The notes beneath the pieces were generated by a model. The model was not told the origin of the DNA. It worked only from the letters and a program-made list of their open reading frames with translations, and ran no database searches. A program made the translations under genes and the position numbers. From NCBI RefSeq assembly GCF_964340395.1, contig NC_135560.1:12471098-12535097 (forward strand): a DNA stretch of 64,000 bases, given 5' to 3'. The DNA is from Glandiceps talaboti (lineage: Eukaryota > Hemichordata > Enteropneusta > Spengelidae). Below, piece after piece: positions 25,307 through 37,692 of this stretch (the stretch's first letter is position 1; every line of letters starts with the position of its first letter).

Positions 25307-25335
25307 CTGGTTACTATCATCAATTCCGGGGGACT
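25307..25335 (-). promoter_or_regulatory. Conserved upstream block of gene C
   Basis: CTGGTTACTATCATCAATTC followed by CGGGGGACT. It starts 171 bp upstream of the gene C ATG and matches the blocks upstream of genes B and D. Confidence 0.5.
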
Positions 25336-25904
25336 ACATCATTACTCTTCATGTTGGGGGAAATAATGATAGTATATTTTATGAATCGATTACTAATGTT
25401 CATATGTCTACAAGTCGTCGTCAAGACATTGGATTATGATTTCCCCAAAATATGTAAACTAGTGAGAAAGTCATTATATACAGTAATTATAGTTGATTGA
25501 CTGTGGGAATGACCCCCGGGTAACTTACCTAACTACATGCTAATACAACGTGATTGACGTTCCAAGACTGGTTGAGTTATGCCAATGTAAACAGGCTAAA
25601 TCTCCTTATTATATTTTGCACTCCGTTCTGTATTTGCCTTTTTTCGATACATTTTGAAGGAGACACAGTCCTAAATGAGCTTGTCGGGGAGGGAACGTGG
25701 TATTTGGAAGTTTAAATCCTCATCAAATTTCAATAGCGAAATCAAAAGTGAGTTGCAATAGTTAAAGGAACCACCTCTTCACAACTCATTGCAGGATTTT
25801 GGAACATTACTCATTATTGTCTACAGCAAATTAATTTGAATTGAGTTTTATGTAAGTATTTAATACTTAGAGAAAAATGTCTCGTGTTGGTCTTCTCTGT
25901 CTCC

Positions 25905-25972
25905 CTTTCTGCATATCTCTCTCTCTAGCTTTCTCTCTCCCTCCCTCCCTCCCTCCCTCCTCTCTCTCTATC

Positions 25973-26051
<79 letters not shown>

Positions 26052-26060
26052 ACCCTCTCT
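25905..26060. repeat. (TCCC)n and (CT)n microsatellite
   Basis: Short TCCC units precede about 75 bp of pure CT. It lies about 800 bp upstream of the gene C start and reads as (GA)n on the coding strand. Confidence 0.95.
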
Positions 26061-26360
26061 CTGAGCAGTTCATACACACACACTTTTATCTACCTAAATT
26101 ATATGAAATGTATTATTATTATCATGTATTATTATTTTTATTTGCATTTATTTATTTATTTGCATTATATTTACATTACATTTCGTATCTATCGTCATTT
26201 CGTGTTATCTTATCAGTAGTATTACATATAATATATAATAAAATGCAATGACAAACATTTAGAATCAACAACTTTTATTTACATTGCCACAAGTATTCTC
26301 AGAATATTAAATTTACAATTCACCAAAGTAAAGGAGACAGAGGAATATACAAGTATTTGA

Positions 26361-26387
26361 TGACGTCATGAATCAAACATGACGTCA
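26361..26387. promoter_or_regulatory. Paired CRE/ATF palindromes
   Basis: Two perfect TGACGTCA sites at 26361-26368 and 26380-26387, with 19 bp between centres, about two helical turns. They are 1.2 kb upstream of the gene C start. TGACGTCA is the known CREB/ATF site; use in this genome is inference. Confidence 0.35.
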
Positions 26388-26704
26388 TATCTACTAAACA
26401 GTGTATTTGCACCCCATTCTTCTACACGATATGTTGTATTCAGTGTACGTGTGTTGTACAATAATTAACTTATCATCAGGGGCTAGTATCATAAACGTAT
26501 CATAAACTTGCATAGACCCTCGAGTAGTTATTGTCAGATCCAAAGTCTGTGTATAAACATAATCTTGGAAGAACGGTCAACTTGTATTAACAATTTTGAT
26601 GCGTGAAAATTGCGTCTTTTTTTTAGAATGACAGTCGTAAGCTGCGCCAGTGCAGTAACTTATATTGTTTGACACATTTATAGCTAATCATAAATACAAC
26701 CCAT

Positions 26705-26920
26705 AACACCGAAGTAAAGCGTTTTCTGTATGTACCACAATCGTTTATAGCATCTATATCAAGTGTAAAAGTACACTCTGTTTCATTCGCTAATTGACCA
26801 CAGTTGAAAGGTCGCATGCTAGGCTTGTAAATAAACCAATTGAAACAGTGTACTTTTACGTTTGATATGAATGCTATAAATGAGTGTAGCACATAGAGAA
26901 AGTGTTTTACTTCAGTGTTG
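26705..26920. mobile_element. Long inverted-repeat (snap-back) element
   Basis: The left arm, about 26705-26785, and the right arm, about 26841-26920, are imperfect reverse complements over some 80 bp, sharing GTAAAAGTACACT and TTTATAGCAT. Weaker pairing continues outward to about 26650 and 26985, where part of the right arm is repeated in tandem. It has no coding capacity. Best read as a foldback MITE. Confidence 0.7.
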
Positions 26921-28103
26921 CTAGTTGTAATATGACTGCTATAAACAAGTGTAGCACATACAGAAAGTGTTTTTCTTCAGTGTTACTCGTTGTACATTTC
27001 ATGATGAAAGTGAAGTAAGTTAACACGATGCATTACAGTGGAAAGCTAAGTATCCCTTTCATAATCGTTGACTAAAAGAATGAAATGAACTAGCTTTTTA
27101 AACATCACAAGACAGTAATCAGTCATGTACATTTCCAAGACAAAACAAATAATAATTATTGGAGTAGAGAAACAGTCTAAAAACAAGCATACATTTTATG
27201 ACAACTGATGTGAGAAGTGAGTCATGTGTAACCAAACAAACAATTTAATTCTAAGACAAACTATTAGTAACACACGTAATATGTTAATTAGATGATTTTT
27301 TTGTTGTAAATGTAAATCAGGTTGATTGCCATCAAAATCAGGGTTTGATTTTTAGAGGCTCTTCAAAATGGTGATTTAGTTTTTTTGTAGGTGTCTTGGA
27401 AAGTCACTTTGGCTACTAGTCATGCATGTAGTGTGAAATCTACACATGAAATTGACTAATTATTTTTTTAAAATCATGTCTACTTTAAGAAACAAAACAG
27501 ATATAAATGAATTACTTCTAAAGCATGTCGACTTCGTGATTAAGCAAAAACAATCGTGTATGGGAGTGTGTCGAATTCTTATAATACAACGAATGCTGTT
27601 TCACATGATAACTGACAAAGAGTTTTGGAAAATTTACAGAATGCCAGAAATACGTCAAAATAAACTCGATGAAAGATAGGAATATTTCAAAATTTAAAAT
27701 AGAGTTGTAAAATTTGATCTCAGTTTTTCATAATATAGTTACTGAGAGTATTTTATATGTTTGGAGATTTCGATGGATTGACTAATATTTTTGTAGTGAA
27801 AGACATATAATATATGATGCAATCTCTAGACATGTTAGGCCTATATCGGTATCAAACTAATTAAAACGTCACTTCTTCTGATTTGAACTATCAAGTTCAC
27901 TGTCAGTGAAAATCCCTGCGATGTATACTATATGCACAGAGACACACACGTAGACATACATCACATAGGCATGTTTCTGTGTGTATGTATATGTATATGT
28001 GAATGTGTTCAGATGTCAATTCGAACGTTACAACCCTGAACCCTCAAACGAAAAGGAAGAAACTGAATTACTGGTCACGGTGACAAAATTGAAAGCATAT
28101 AAT

Positions 28104-31100
28104 TTAGGAGTTTTCTTCGGCTACCTCAGTCCAGGCGCCCCCACCTTCTTTTTCCTCTTCATTTTCCTCGCCCTCCTTCTTCTCGCCTTCCTCTTTATTT
28201 TCTTCCTCCTTCTCTTTGTCTCCGTCTTCTTTACCGCCCCCCTCTCCCTCCTCCTCATCGTCCTCCACCTCTTCAAGGTCAAGTTGTTCACATTGTTCTT
28301 TGGCACTGGCTGTATCTAGTTTGTATCGGATCTTTTCGTCCTCGCACGGTGTCAGTTCAGGATGTGATTCTTTGGCATCGTTGATGCTACAATGAGATTG
28401 TAAACACCAAAAAAATGGTTTAATAAATATAGTGATTGATCAAACATTATCTGAGAATAAAATATAACCTAACCTAATGTTTGTGAACAATGATATGTTT
28501 ATATATGCTTTGTATGCTAATATAAACCGTCTTATACAGTGATAAATTGATCAATATCAGAGTGGAGATCGAGAAATAAACAAAATAATACATTGTTTTG
28601 AACGCTCGTGGCGCTATTTTCAGTGAACTCGAGCACAGCGAGGTCATCACAAATCATGTCGGTTGTGTCTTTGTCCATTCGCATCTAGGGTTTTAAAAGG
28701 TGTAAACTTCGTGATGATTTTAGAAGAAAGTTCTCAGTAAATGGAATCTTTAGACAAATTTTAGGAGAACGAAGAGCTTTAGTCAAAGAGGGCAATCACG
28801 GTTTTTCTCACGTAATTGAGGGTGAGCATTTTTTTTCTTCGAACACGCCATGCAGATGTGTTAAAAGCTAAACTGAGCTTATCTATAACTATCGGCAATT
28901 TTTATGATCTGTGTAAGATTATAGACTGTGCTATATATTGCCGAATGGCTGATTTCAATCCGATATGATTTCTAAGTCAGGACCTGAAGGGCAAGTTTTT
29001 AAAACGACAAAAAATATTGAATACGAAATGGGCCATTGATAGAGGTAGGTAATATTGTGACTCAATCATAAGTGTACTAGAATTTTGGTAAGATTTGTCA
29101 CTTGTCGACGACATCTTGCTTGTCTAGTCACTAATGGGGAAAGCTTGTAGCTACAGTTACTGAGATTTGAAGAAGTTCAAAAACTCATACAGACACTGAA
29201 CTATGTCTCACTTGCGATAAAGTGTTTTAACACGAAATCTGATTGCTCATTGCAAGTTGTTCAATCTATTGTTTTGATAAGCCCTGTTAAATGCCTTTAA
29301 GTCTAAAGACTGAATATTGACTGTTCTCACCTTCCGTTGATCGAATCTGCTTTCTGCGGAAAAAAAAACAATACGATGTTACAACACAGTATTATTGTAG
29401 TACTTGTAATTCATAACTTTTTTTCATTTCATGAGTCAATGGTAAATTTTCCGATGATTCTAATGATGATGTTAATCGTAAGCTTAAAAGGCAAGGCGTC
29501 TCGGCCTCTTCGTCAGTTATTTCTTACACAGCCTGTCAGTTTATAGTCTTAACCATGAATTACCATGAGCTGACATGTAATTGTCCACAGAATGATAACT
29601 GGTTAACTGCCTCTACTTTGAGAAGCAAAATTTTCGTCAATTTTGTAAATAACGCAGCTACATGTATGTACTACAGATAAGGTTACGGCAGTTGAATCCA
29701 CTTTGTTTATAATTTTCAAATTAATTATTTCAAAACTGACAAGTAAAATTGATTTACCCCCTAAATGACTGCACATATCATTGTATTATATTTAGAACCT
29801 GAAACCTTGCAACTACAACATTCTAACCAAGTCACACCTTCACCAAAAAAGATTCGAAGTAAGTTTTAAACAAAATGGCCGCCGAAATGGCAAATTCTCA
29901 CTTTATGTTCTGAGATAATTCTACCCCCCATGTCATTTTGAAAAAGAATTACAACATATTGTAAATATCTGCCTAAATTTACGAAGTTCACGTTTACTCA
30001 TCAGATATGTGTATTTTCTTCAAATAATCCCCGACTTACTGAGTTCAGAGTTATCTGCGGCATCCTCTCCAGATCTCTATTGGTGCGCACAATTATGGCA
30101 TGACCTTTGCTGATAGACTTTTGACAAGTACGCATCTGAGTTTGTATGGCACGGAGTTTATCTTGTTGCGCTTTGTCCACCTTAGCCAACATCACTTTCT
30201 TTCTTCTCTCGATGATTAAAACCAGGGCTTCACATTCTTTGATGATTGTATTTTTCATCTGTGCAGCATTACCCTATATGCGAAAAATAGGAAAGACATT
30301 CAGCTTCAAACATCGATATAAAAATTTCACATCCGCAAGTCTAAGCAAAATCTGCATTATTAGAATATTATTTATAAAAAGAATATTACCCAAAAATATT
30401 CCAATAATTAGTGTATTGTAAAGGGGAAAGGATAGAGAGTGTAATTTGGTGACGGACGTGAATAATTTTGGAGGTCAAAAACAGAAGGTTTTCTTGCAAT
30501 CGTCTCTCATGAAGACTGTTACAGACCTCTCACTGCATAACCCACAATTGAATGAACGTACAAGCTACTAGCGGGACTTCTTGGAATCAATTGTAAAAAA
30601 TCGTTTTATGTGTTGGAGCTGTAAAAAATGATTTTACATCTAGCAAATCCGCTTGAATTATACTACATACTGTCATGAATTTGTAATTACTGTGTTTGGG
30701 TTCAGGCATGACGCTGTTTATACATGTCGCCAAACACCGAGTTAGAGAAATGAACATCTTGTACATTTCCAATATAATCAGAATTACACATGTACCAATA
30801 TAATCTTAAATGAATCACGGCCCGCGGCCTTGAGTTAATCCCAACACCTTGTACGATTATTCGACAATATATCAATGGTTCTTGCATTTCGTTAACAGAA
30901 CTTCCATTAAAAAAAAACTAAAATGGAAAGTATGGTCAAAATGTTATTTATGATTGTGTTCATTTAATGATTAAATTGCCATAATAACTTTACCTTCGTC
31001 TTCTCTCCGATCACATTTAATTTTCTCATGAACTCATCCACCTTTAGATTCTCACGTTCTAATTCTTCTAGGTTTTTGATGATTTCGGTCTGAAAGTTGA

Positions 31101-33181
31101 CCAAAAAAATGAAAAAAATGATAAGCTTATGACTCATGATTTCGGCCTGAAACTTGACAAAATTAAAAATGTGACATGACTCAATTGATGGCAGTATTAT
31201 TAACATTTGTTTTGACAATTTTGTTTTGTTTTCCCAAACCGAGAAGGTTTCAATGATGTCATACATGTCAAAGGTCAAACAGAAATCTGAACTCAAACTG
31301 CAAGTCGCAATTTTAAGCTATAACCCATATGTGTATAATGATCTGCGTACACTGTTTTCAGTGTAAACGGTATACGATGTATTTGTTACTTTTATCATGC
31401 TTACTGTACGTTGCTTCTACAGAACATTTGGCACATTTACATAAATGCTGCACTCTGATATTTCCCAATAATGACGGGCAACGCCCCTTCATGCTATTAA
31501 GTTCTATTAAAAAACTAAACAGCCCAAAATATTTGAGGAAAATGCGACAAATTAATACAGTCACGCACAGATTTTAAACACAGATTGGCGTACTATCCGA
31601 TAACATACACATTCACATTTATTAGGGCATGAAACGCTGTGTATAAAATCCATCTCCAAAAACCTTGTACTCCTCCTAATGGAATAGTCGACCCGTAAAA
31701 TACATTTGCCCCGAACTTTACTGAATACGTGTCAACCTTCACAGATATAACCGGCGATTATTATGGTTAAGTCTTATTGCGGATGAACTATTCAGAAACT
31801 TAAGGTCATTTTTGTTTCTATCGTGACGGTATCTATACCAACTCAATGACGCGTTGTTTAGCTTAGTTACCCTCGAATATAATTATAAATTAACCGGTTT
31901 TTTTACAGTAGAAATATCATACACGTTCGAGAACGTAGAGATGCAATAATGTATCTGCCTAGACCGTCTCTCTTATGATAATCCCCGTACTGAATGAAAA
32001 ACATCGTTCGTATACTAAACAATGTTCCGTCGTCGTTCTAATCTGTCAATTCTGTTATAATTTATTGAAATTTTGCTCGTTAGGGCGACCAAATTCCACC
32101 GCGGTGGATCCAAAATACGGCAAATGTCCATAAAGAAGTCTTAAAGTTAATCCCTCTGCAAACTAAAGTTGACAGAGCAACCAATGAAAATGGCTGGTAT
32201 GTAGATACAAGTGGCTACTAACACATAGTAAACAGTAACGAGTGATCAGAGGCCACCTGAATCCATTAATATAAGGGGCATTGAGTTAGTGCGATCTGTA
32301 CGTGACCTGAAATGACCCCATTTGTTTGATTGGCTTTGTGAAATCGTAAATTGTGTCGCGGAAAGAAAGTCATTGAGAATTCACAGAAAAGACTACATGT
32401 CACAAAAATATTGATAGTTTAAATTTTAAACTCTGATTTTCCGGGTTGACATATACCTGAAGCTTGTTCATTACATCGGGGTCACTCACGCCCATTAGTA
32501 ACACTGCGTGCACAGAAGGTTCTGTCCTGTGAGAGGCGTTGATTTGTTGGAAAGCAGACGCGGAAAAAGAGAGACGACAGACCAGAATAAATACAACCCG
32601 TCGTGTAGCTACGTTAGTACACGCATGGACAAACGTTCATGTATTCAAGAAGTATATATATGTAAGGAATATTTTGACAGCCATGCATGACCTGCTCGCC
32701 TGAAGTGCTGCTATTGTGATTCCCTAGTGGTTCCACAATAGAGAACACTCTTTTTGTACAAATAACATAGGACATTATCCCTGCTTGCCAACAACAAAAA
32801 TGGCCGACACCTTAATTTAATTCTCACCTGACAACATATTCAATTTCCGATAGCTTTACAATTCTAGTCAAATACATACATTGGTTGTAAATTTTAAATC
32901 AGTGTTTGTATTAGATATGTTCTTACCCTGTTTTTCCTGTACAGTTCTCGTCGTTCGACCATTTCGTCCTGGCCGGAGTCTTTCTTAGCCCCACCTTTCT
33001 TTTTCCCTTGGTGTACTACACCTTTGTTGCATTCAGGACAGTGGAACTCCTCCGCATGTGCATCCTCGTTCTTTTTCTTAATATCGTCTTCGCAGTTTAA
33101 ACACAGTGGATGTTCACATGTCATTTCCACGGGGCTCTTGAACGACTTCCCGCAATGTACGCATCCATCGCCGTCTGACAT
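28104..33181 (-). CDS. Gene D: RING / coiled-coil / COS-box protein with acidic tail
   Basis: Five exons: 33181-32927, 31089-30994 (96 nt), 30273-30040 (234 nt), 29353-29331 (23 nt) and 28386-28104. All are GT-AG with phases 0,0,0,2, giving 296 aa. The RING ligands are C7, C10, C22, H24, C27, C30, C48 and C51. The coiled coil spans 86-195 with IVRTNRDL. The COS-like segment is nearly identical to gene B (two differences in 42 residues), making B and D the closest pair. The Glu/Lys/Gly tail is the shortest, ends AWTEVAEENS, and lacks the basic end seen in B. Just upstream of the 96-nt exon a second, in-frame acceptor could add 19 residues, and a possible RING-less start exon lies at 32495-32457. 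It probably acts as a RING ubiquitin ligase; target unknown. Confidence 0.88.
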
Positions 33182-33358
33182 TTTTCCTGGTTTATGGAGG
33201 ACACTGAGTGTCGGTAGAAAATATGCTAAAGGATATTTGGTTCTTCTATTGCACTTAAATTAGTGCAGAATAACACAAATAATATGTAAAAATTATAAGC
33301 AACGCACAACCACAGAAAAGTTGGGTGCTCTATCAGTGTCAGTTGCTTATGTTGTAAT

Positions 33359-33390
33359 CTGGTTACTATGTCGCCGATTTCGGGGGGACT
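33359..33390 (-). promoter_or_regulatory. Conserved upstream block of gene D
   Basis: CTGGTTACTATGTCGCCGAT followed by TTCGGGGGGACT. It starts 178 bp upstream of the gene D ATG. Same block as at genes B and C. Confidence 0.5.
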
Positions 33391-34598
33391 CACGCCATAA
33401 AGTTATTTTATAATATCAAAATTAAGAAGATGGAGAATTTTTACTGATTCAAATGCAGAGGGTCTAAAATGTCTTCACAATAAAGTGAACATTCAGAAAG
33501 ACAATCACGTTGTCTCCTGAAAATTAAACTCTGATACATCTGAAGATAACGATATTGTAAAAAATTAACATGAACTTAGCGCCCCCGGTTAGCACACTTA
33601 ACTACGAAAGAAGTGGTGAATAGCAATTAAATGAAAGAAGCATATATATTGGACATATTGAATCTGGGTTCCAATATAATACATGTATTAAGTTCATCAT
33701 GAAAAGATGGAAGAAAATGCGTTTATATATTCTCTATATTTTTCGCCGAATAACGTTTAATAACCAGGTCGGTCACTTTAAAACGCACCCAGCACACTTT
33801 GACATATTTATAGCTTGTGTTTAAATACTCGGATCAATATTATGAGGTCCTTGCTTGAATCATTAAAAAGTTTGATGTAAATTAAAAATGACCTCTGTTT
33901 CGTTCATTATCGACTTGCGTTTTGTCCGTATGCAGATCCTCAACTGCTCGAGTATATAGTAGTTTCAAATCGATCGAAAACACACAAAGTCACTGCACAT
34001 ACGTACTCAGCTTAACATTACATTTCCATTCTAGTGATAAAAATGCAGAAGTTAAGGGGTTTGGTTTGACAACAAATGTGTCACTAGGCAACGGGGGTTC
34101 ATGCATATATGAATGAAAGATAGGCAATTCCTTGAACCATTGTGATGGTACACAAGAGAGGACGTCCGTATAGTGAATGGCTTGTATTGAATTGTATATT
34201 CACTCACTGTGTCGGGTACGGGTTTTAGTATCCACCTTTCATTCAGACTACCTCGTGTAACTTCGGCTTGATATGTACGTACCTTGGGCGTGCAGCGGTG
34301 ATATATTTACGCAACACACGTCGCATTTCTAGCCATTATTTAGGAATATGTCTATTTCATCTGGTCGATATCAACTTGGCTTGCCGCGTTACAACAGGAA
34401 CTGTTTGATAAAAGCAGTTTTCTCGAACTCCAGGTGGCGATAGTTTTGGCTGTTTTTTTTTGTTTGTTTTTTTAAAAACCAATTCAACTATTAATGTTTT
34501 TTTTTCTAAATTGTAAAGTTCATTTCATATGATCACTGCTTTTGAATGTAACCCTTGTTCATGTCTGTTTCACGTGGTCAGTCATAGTGCAGTGCAGT

Positions 34599-34607
34599 GT
34601 GTGTGTA

Positions 34608-34668
<61 letters not shown>

Positions 34669-34671
34669 GTC
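34599..34671. repeat. (GT)n microsatellite
   Basis: A GT array with a few interruptions, about 73 bp. Confidence 0.95.
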
Positions 34672-36910
34672 TCAAGTGTTTGCTACCAGAAGGGTTGAAT
34701 ACGAGTATTTCTCTGGCTACATGCTGTACTAGGTACTTGAGATTCAGATTTTTTGTCCCGTTAACCTCCAAGTCACGAGTATAGTTGTGACTCTACCTAC
34801 ATAAATGTACATTTCACAAGAGTCTGTTTACGAGTTATTGCTATAAATGTTAATTTGTTCCCGAATCTTTATTTCGTCCATGTCCATTTCACATGGCTAG
34901 TAGTATGGTAAATATTAATTCGACCCATGTTTACTTCAATAGTCAGTGACTGTACGAATAATAGCCATATGGTAAGTGTTATATGTAAATTTGGGTATAC
35001 CCACAGGTGCTCCAGTTGCTAAATCGATCTACGCGTGTGTGGCTGTCGGGCATGTTACTTCGACTCGCGATCGGATGTGTATCCGACGTTCGGCCTGGCG
35101 ACCTCACACGTGTAGATATATACATGTACATGCGAATAGCTACATGAACCTTATATAATATCATTGGTATGTAGTACATGTATTGAAATGAGTGTTACAT
35201 ACTCTGAGCATTGCTAGGTTTATACATACTGTCTCGATGGATATAGTTAATTTAGGGTTAGGGAAGATGTATATGTTAAAAACTTAATTCTTTAAAGTTA
35301 GGAGTAGGGGGAACCATTTTAGTTCTCATCCTACAAAAAAAACCCCGATTTTACGAGTCTGTTTTGTACCCCTAAATACATATCATTCTAAAAAAATATT
35401 GTGAAATCGAGAAATGGGAGAATAGAATTTTCGCTATTATGCATGAGATTATGATGTCGTCCATACATACACTTTGTGAGACCGTCCATTATGCTAATCT
35501 TAGCTAAATATTCACACGGTGTTCAAATACTTGCTGATACAGTTGTTGTTATTGTTATTGTTATTATTGTTGTTATTAGCCTTTTTTACAACGACCAACA
35601 AAGTGTCAATAAAAGAGGGTATTATCACTACATACTGGATTTGTATTCACAGTACTACCTGCTACTACATAATGATTAGAAATTGATTGTATTGTCTGAC
35701 AACACGTAACGATTTTGGCCAATTAAGTTGGTGGGGGGGGGGGGTTCTGAAGCCTAACTAAACGAATTTAGTTTATTTATTTATTCATTTATCTATTTAT
35801 CTTTGACATTAGTCAGGCAGTTCACACAAGAGACGAACACGTGGACCCTAAACCAACATACGTAGTAATAAAAGACAACCGACAAATACTACAGTTACAA
35901 TACAAGATCAATGGAACACCTAAAATTACATTAAAGGAGTGAACTATTGATCTCATCTTTTATACATGTACATTTCTCTACCATCATGATGTCAATTCCA
36001 GTTTAGGGGTACATCCAAAACTTACGCCATTAGCACACCATTTATTTGATTTGCCCCCACTGCTATGCTACAGACGTCACGGTTATTAGTGATAATCAAA
36101 TCTATTTCAGTTAGTAAAAATGACACATATCATATTATATGTCATTTTTCAGATGAAATACAATAATACAGAAAAAAAAACGTCCTTTATTAATCTCGAG
36201 AGAATGTCGCCACACTCCGATGAACGAAAGTCACGAGCACAGTCAAAATTAAGTATTTATGAAAACAGATAGACGCTATCGATTCATTCGATCTCCATAT
36301 TCTATGAAAATCTATAAATAATACCCTCGAGGGTTGGGGATTACTTGTTACAAATTACCGGGATAGTCATTGAATAATTAAAGTGTGTCACATCCAGTCC
36401 ACGAAGCACGGCAAAAGAGCTGGTCTTGTGAGTCTATAATAATAACGACATGGGCGAATCAGTCAAGCCCTGGGGAGATATGTATAGGTGAACGGTTTAT
36501 GTTACTGCACTGTGTCTCCAGCACGATGCTCTTTGTTTAAACGCACCACGAGTTCGATGGTCGGATAGATCTTTGCTCAATGTTAGAAACATTTTGCTTA
36601 CATTGTCCTCAGACCACCTTGTTTTGCAGTTGTCTGAACTCACTCTGTTGTTGCCGTGCCGGTGACACGCAAAGATACTAGAAACTAAATCGTGTATGGC
36701 ACACAATCGTATTTTGTATTTTAAAGTATCTTGTCAAATTGTTCGTCAACAGGCGTCTGTAGACATGAATTTCAATAGGGTCGAGATAGATATATAATGT
36801 CACTCAAAGTGGAGAGTTTTTTTTGTTCATAGAAATCTTCATAGACTCCAGTGAACTCACTGTCACCCCAGGGTCCATGTTTTATCATAGGCTCCTATAT
36901 AGTTTTGTTT

Positions 36911-36911
<1 letters not shown>

Positions 36912-37000
<89 letters not shown>

Positions 37001-37120
37001 GCACACACATACACACACATACACACATGTATGTATGTATGTATGTATGTATGTATGTATGTATGTATGTATGTATGTATGTATGTATGTATGTATGTAT
37101 GTATGTATGTATGTATGTAT
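36912..37120. repeat. (AC)n then (TATG)n microsatellite
   Basis: About 115 bp of AC units is followed by about 94 bp of TATG units. Confidence 0.97.
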
Positions 37121-37533
37121 TACTAACATTTTAATGGGTTATTGTGAACACAAGTCATGTAAAGATCACACTAGGCAATTAAGAGTTGTTACTAGAATGT
37201 AAATGCACAATCGATTGACACACAATACAAGTCTCTTTAGACTTTATTACTTACAAAGTTAATAAATAAAGAGATAAATCATCCTAGCAATAAAACATGT
37301 CATACATGGTCATTGACCACAGACAAGGACGAAACATAGTACAACAGTAGAGATCCATGTTGTATATGGCCATACCTAAGTTTACCTGTCTTTCCAGTCA
37401 TTAACGAGCTATAACAATACATGGCTTACACTGAAATATTATATTACGAAGTATGCATCAACCATGAGATCCCCGTCTGCATAAAAGTATAGTCACAAAT
37501 AAATGATCTTCATTGTCATACCATATACGTTCG

Positions 37534-37537
<4 letters not shown>

Positions 37538-37618
<81 letters not shown>
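37538..37618. repeat. (AT)n microsatellite
   Basis: A pure AT array of about 80 bp. Shorter AT arrays follow at about 37627-37639 and 37756-37773. Confidence 0.95.
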
Positions 37619-37621
<3 letters not shown>

Positions 37622-37645
37622 GATTATATATATATATATGATACA

Positions 37646-37692
37646 GTATCAAGTAAGAAACACATGAGCCTCCTGTGTATCTTACTTGATAC
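37646..37692. repeat. 19-bp-arm hairpin within AT repeats
   Basis: GTATCAAGTAAGAAACACA at 37646-37664 pairs with 37674-37692 at 18 of 19 positions across a 9-base loop. It is flanked by AT arrays on both sides, which would help it extrude as a cruciform. Confidence 0.7.

Larger units (their letters stand above)
25137..28103. other. Intergenic region between genes D and C
   Basis: Contains the gene C upstream block, a (CT)n array, a pair of TGACGTCA palindromes and a long inverted-repeat element. An open frame at 27446-27679 has no recognised domain. No gene is supported. Confidence 0.6.

Noticed and set aside
27446-27679. Plus-strand frame of 77 codons
   Set aside because: No recognised family and no conserved context.
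32508-32690. Plus-strand frame within gene D intron 1
   Set aside because: No domain, and it lies inside an intron on the opposite strand.
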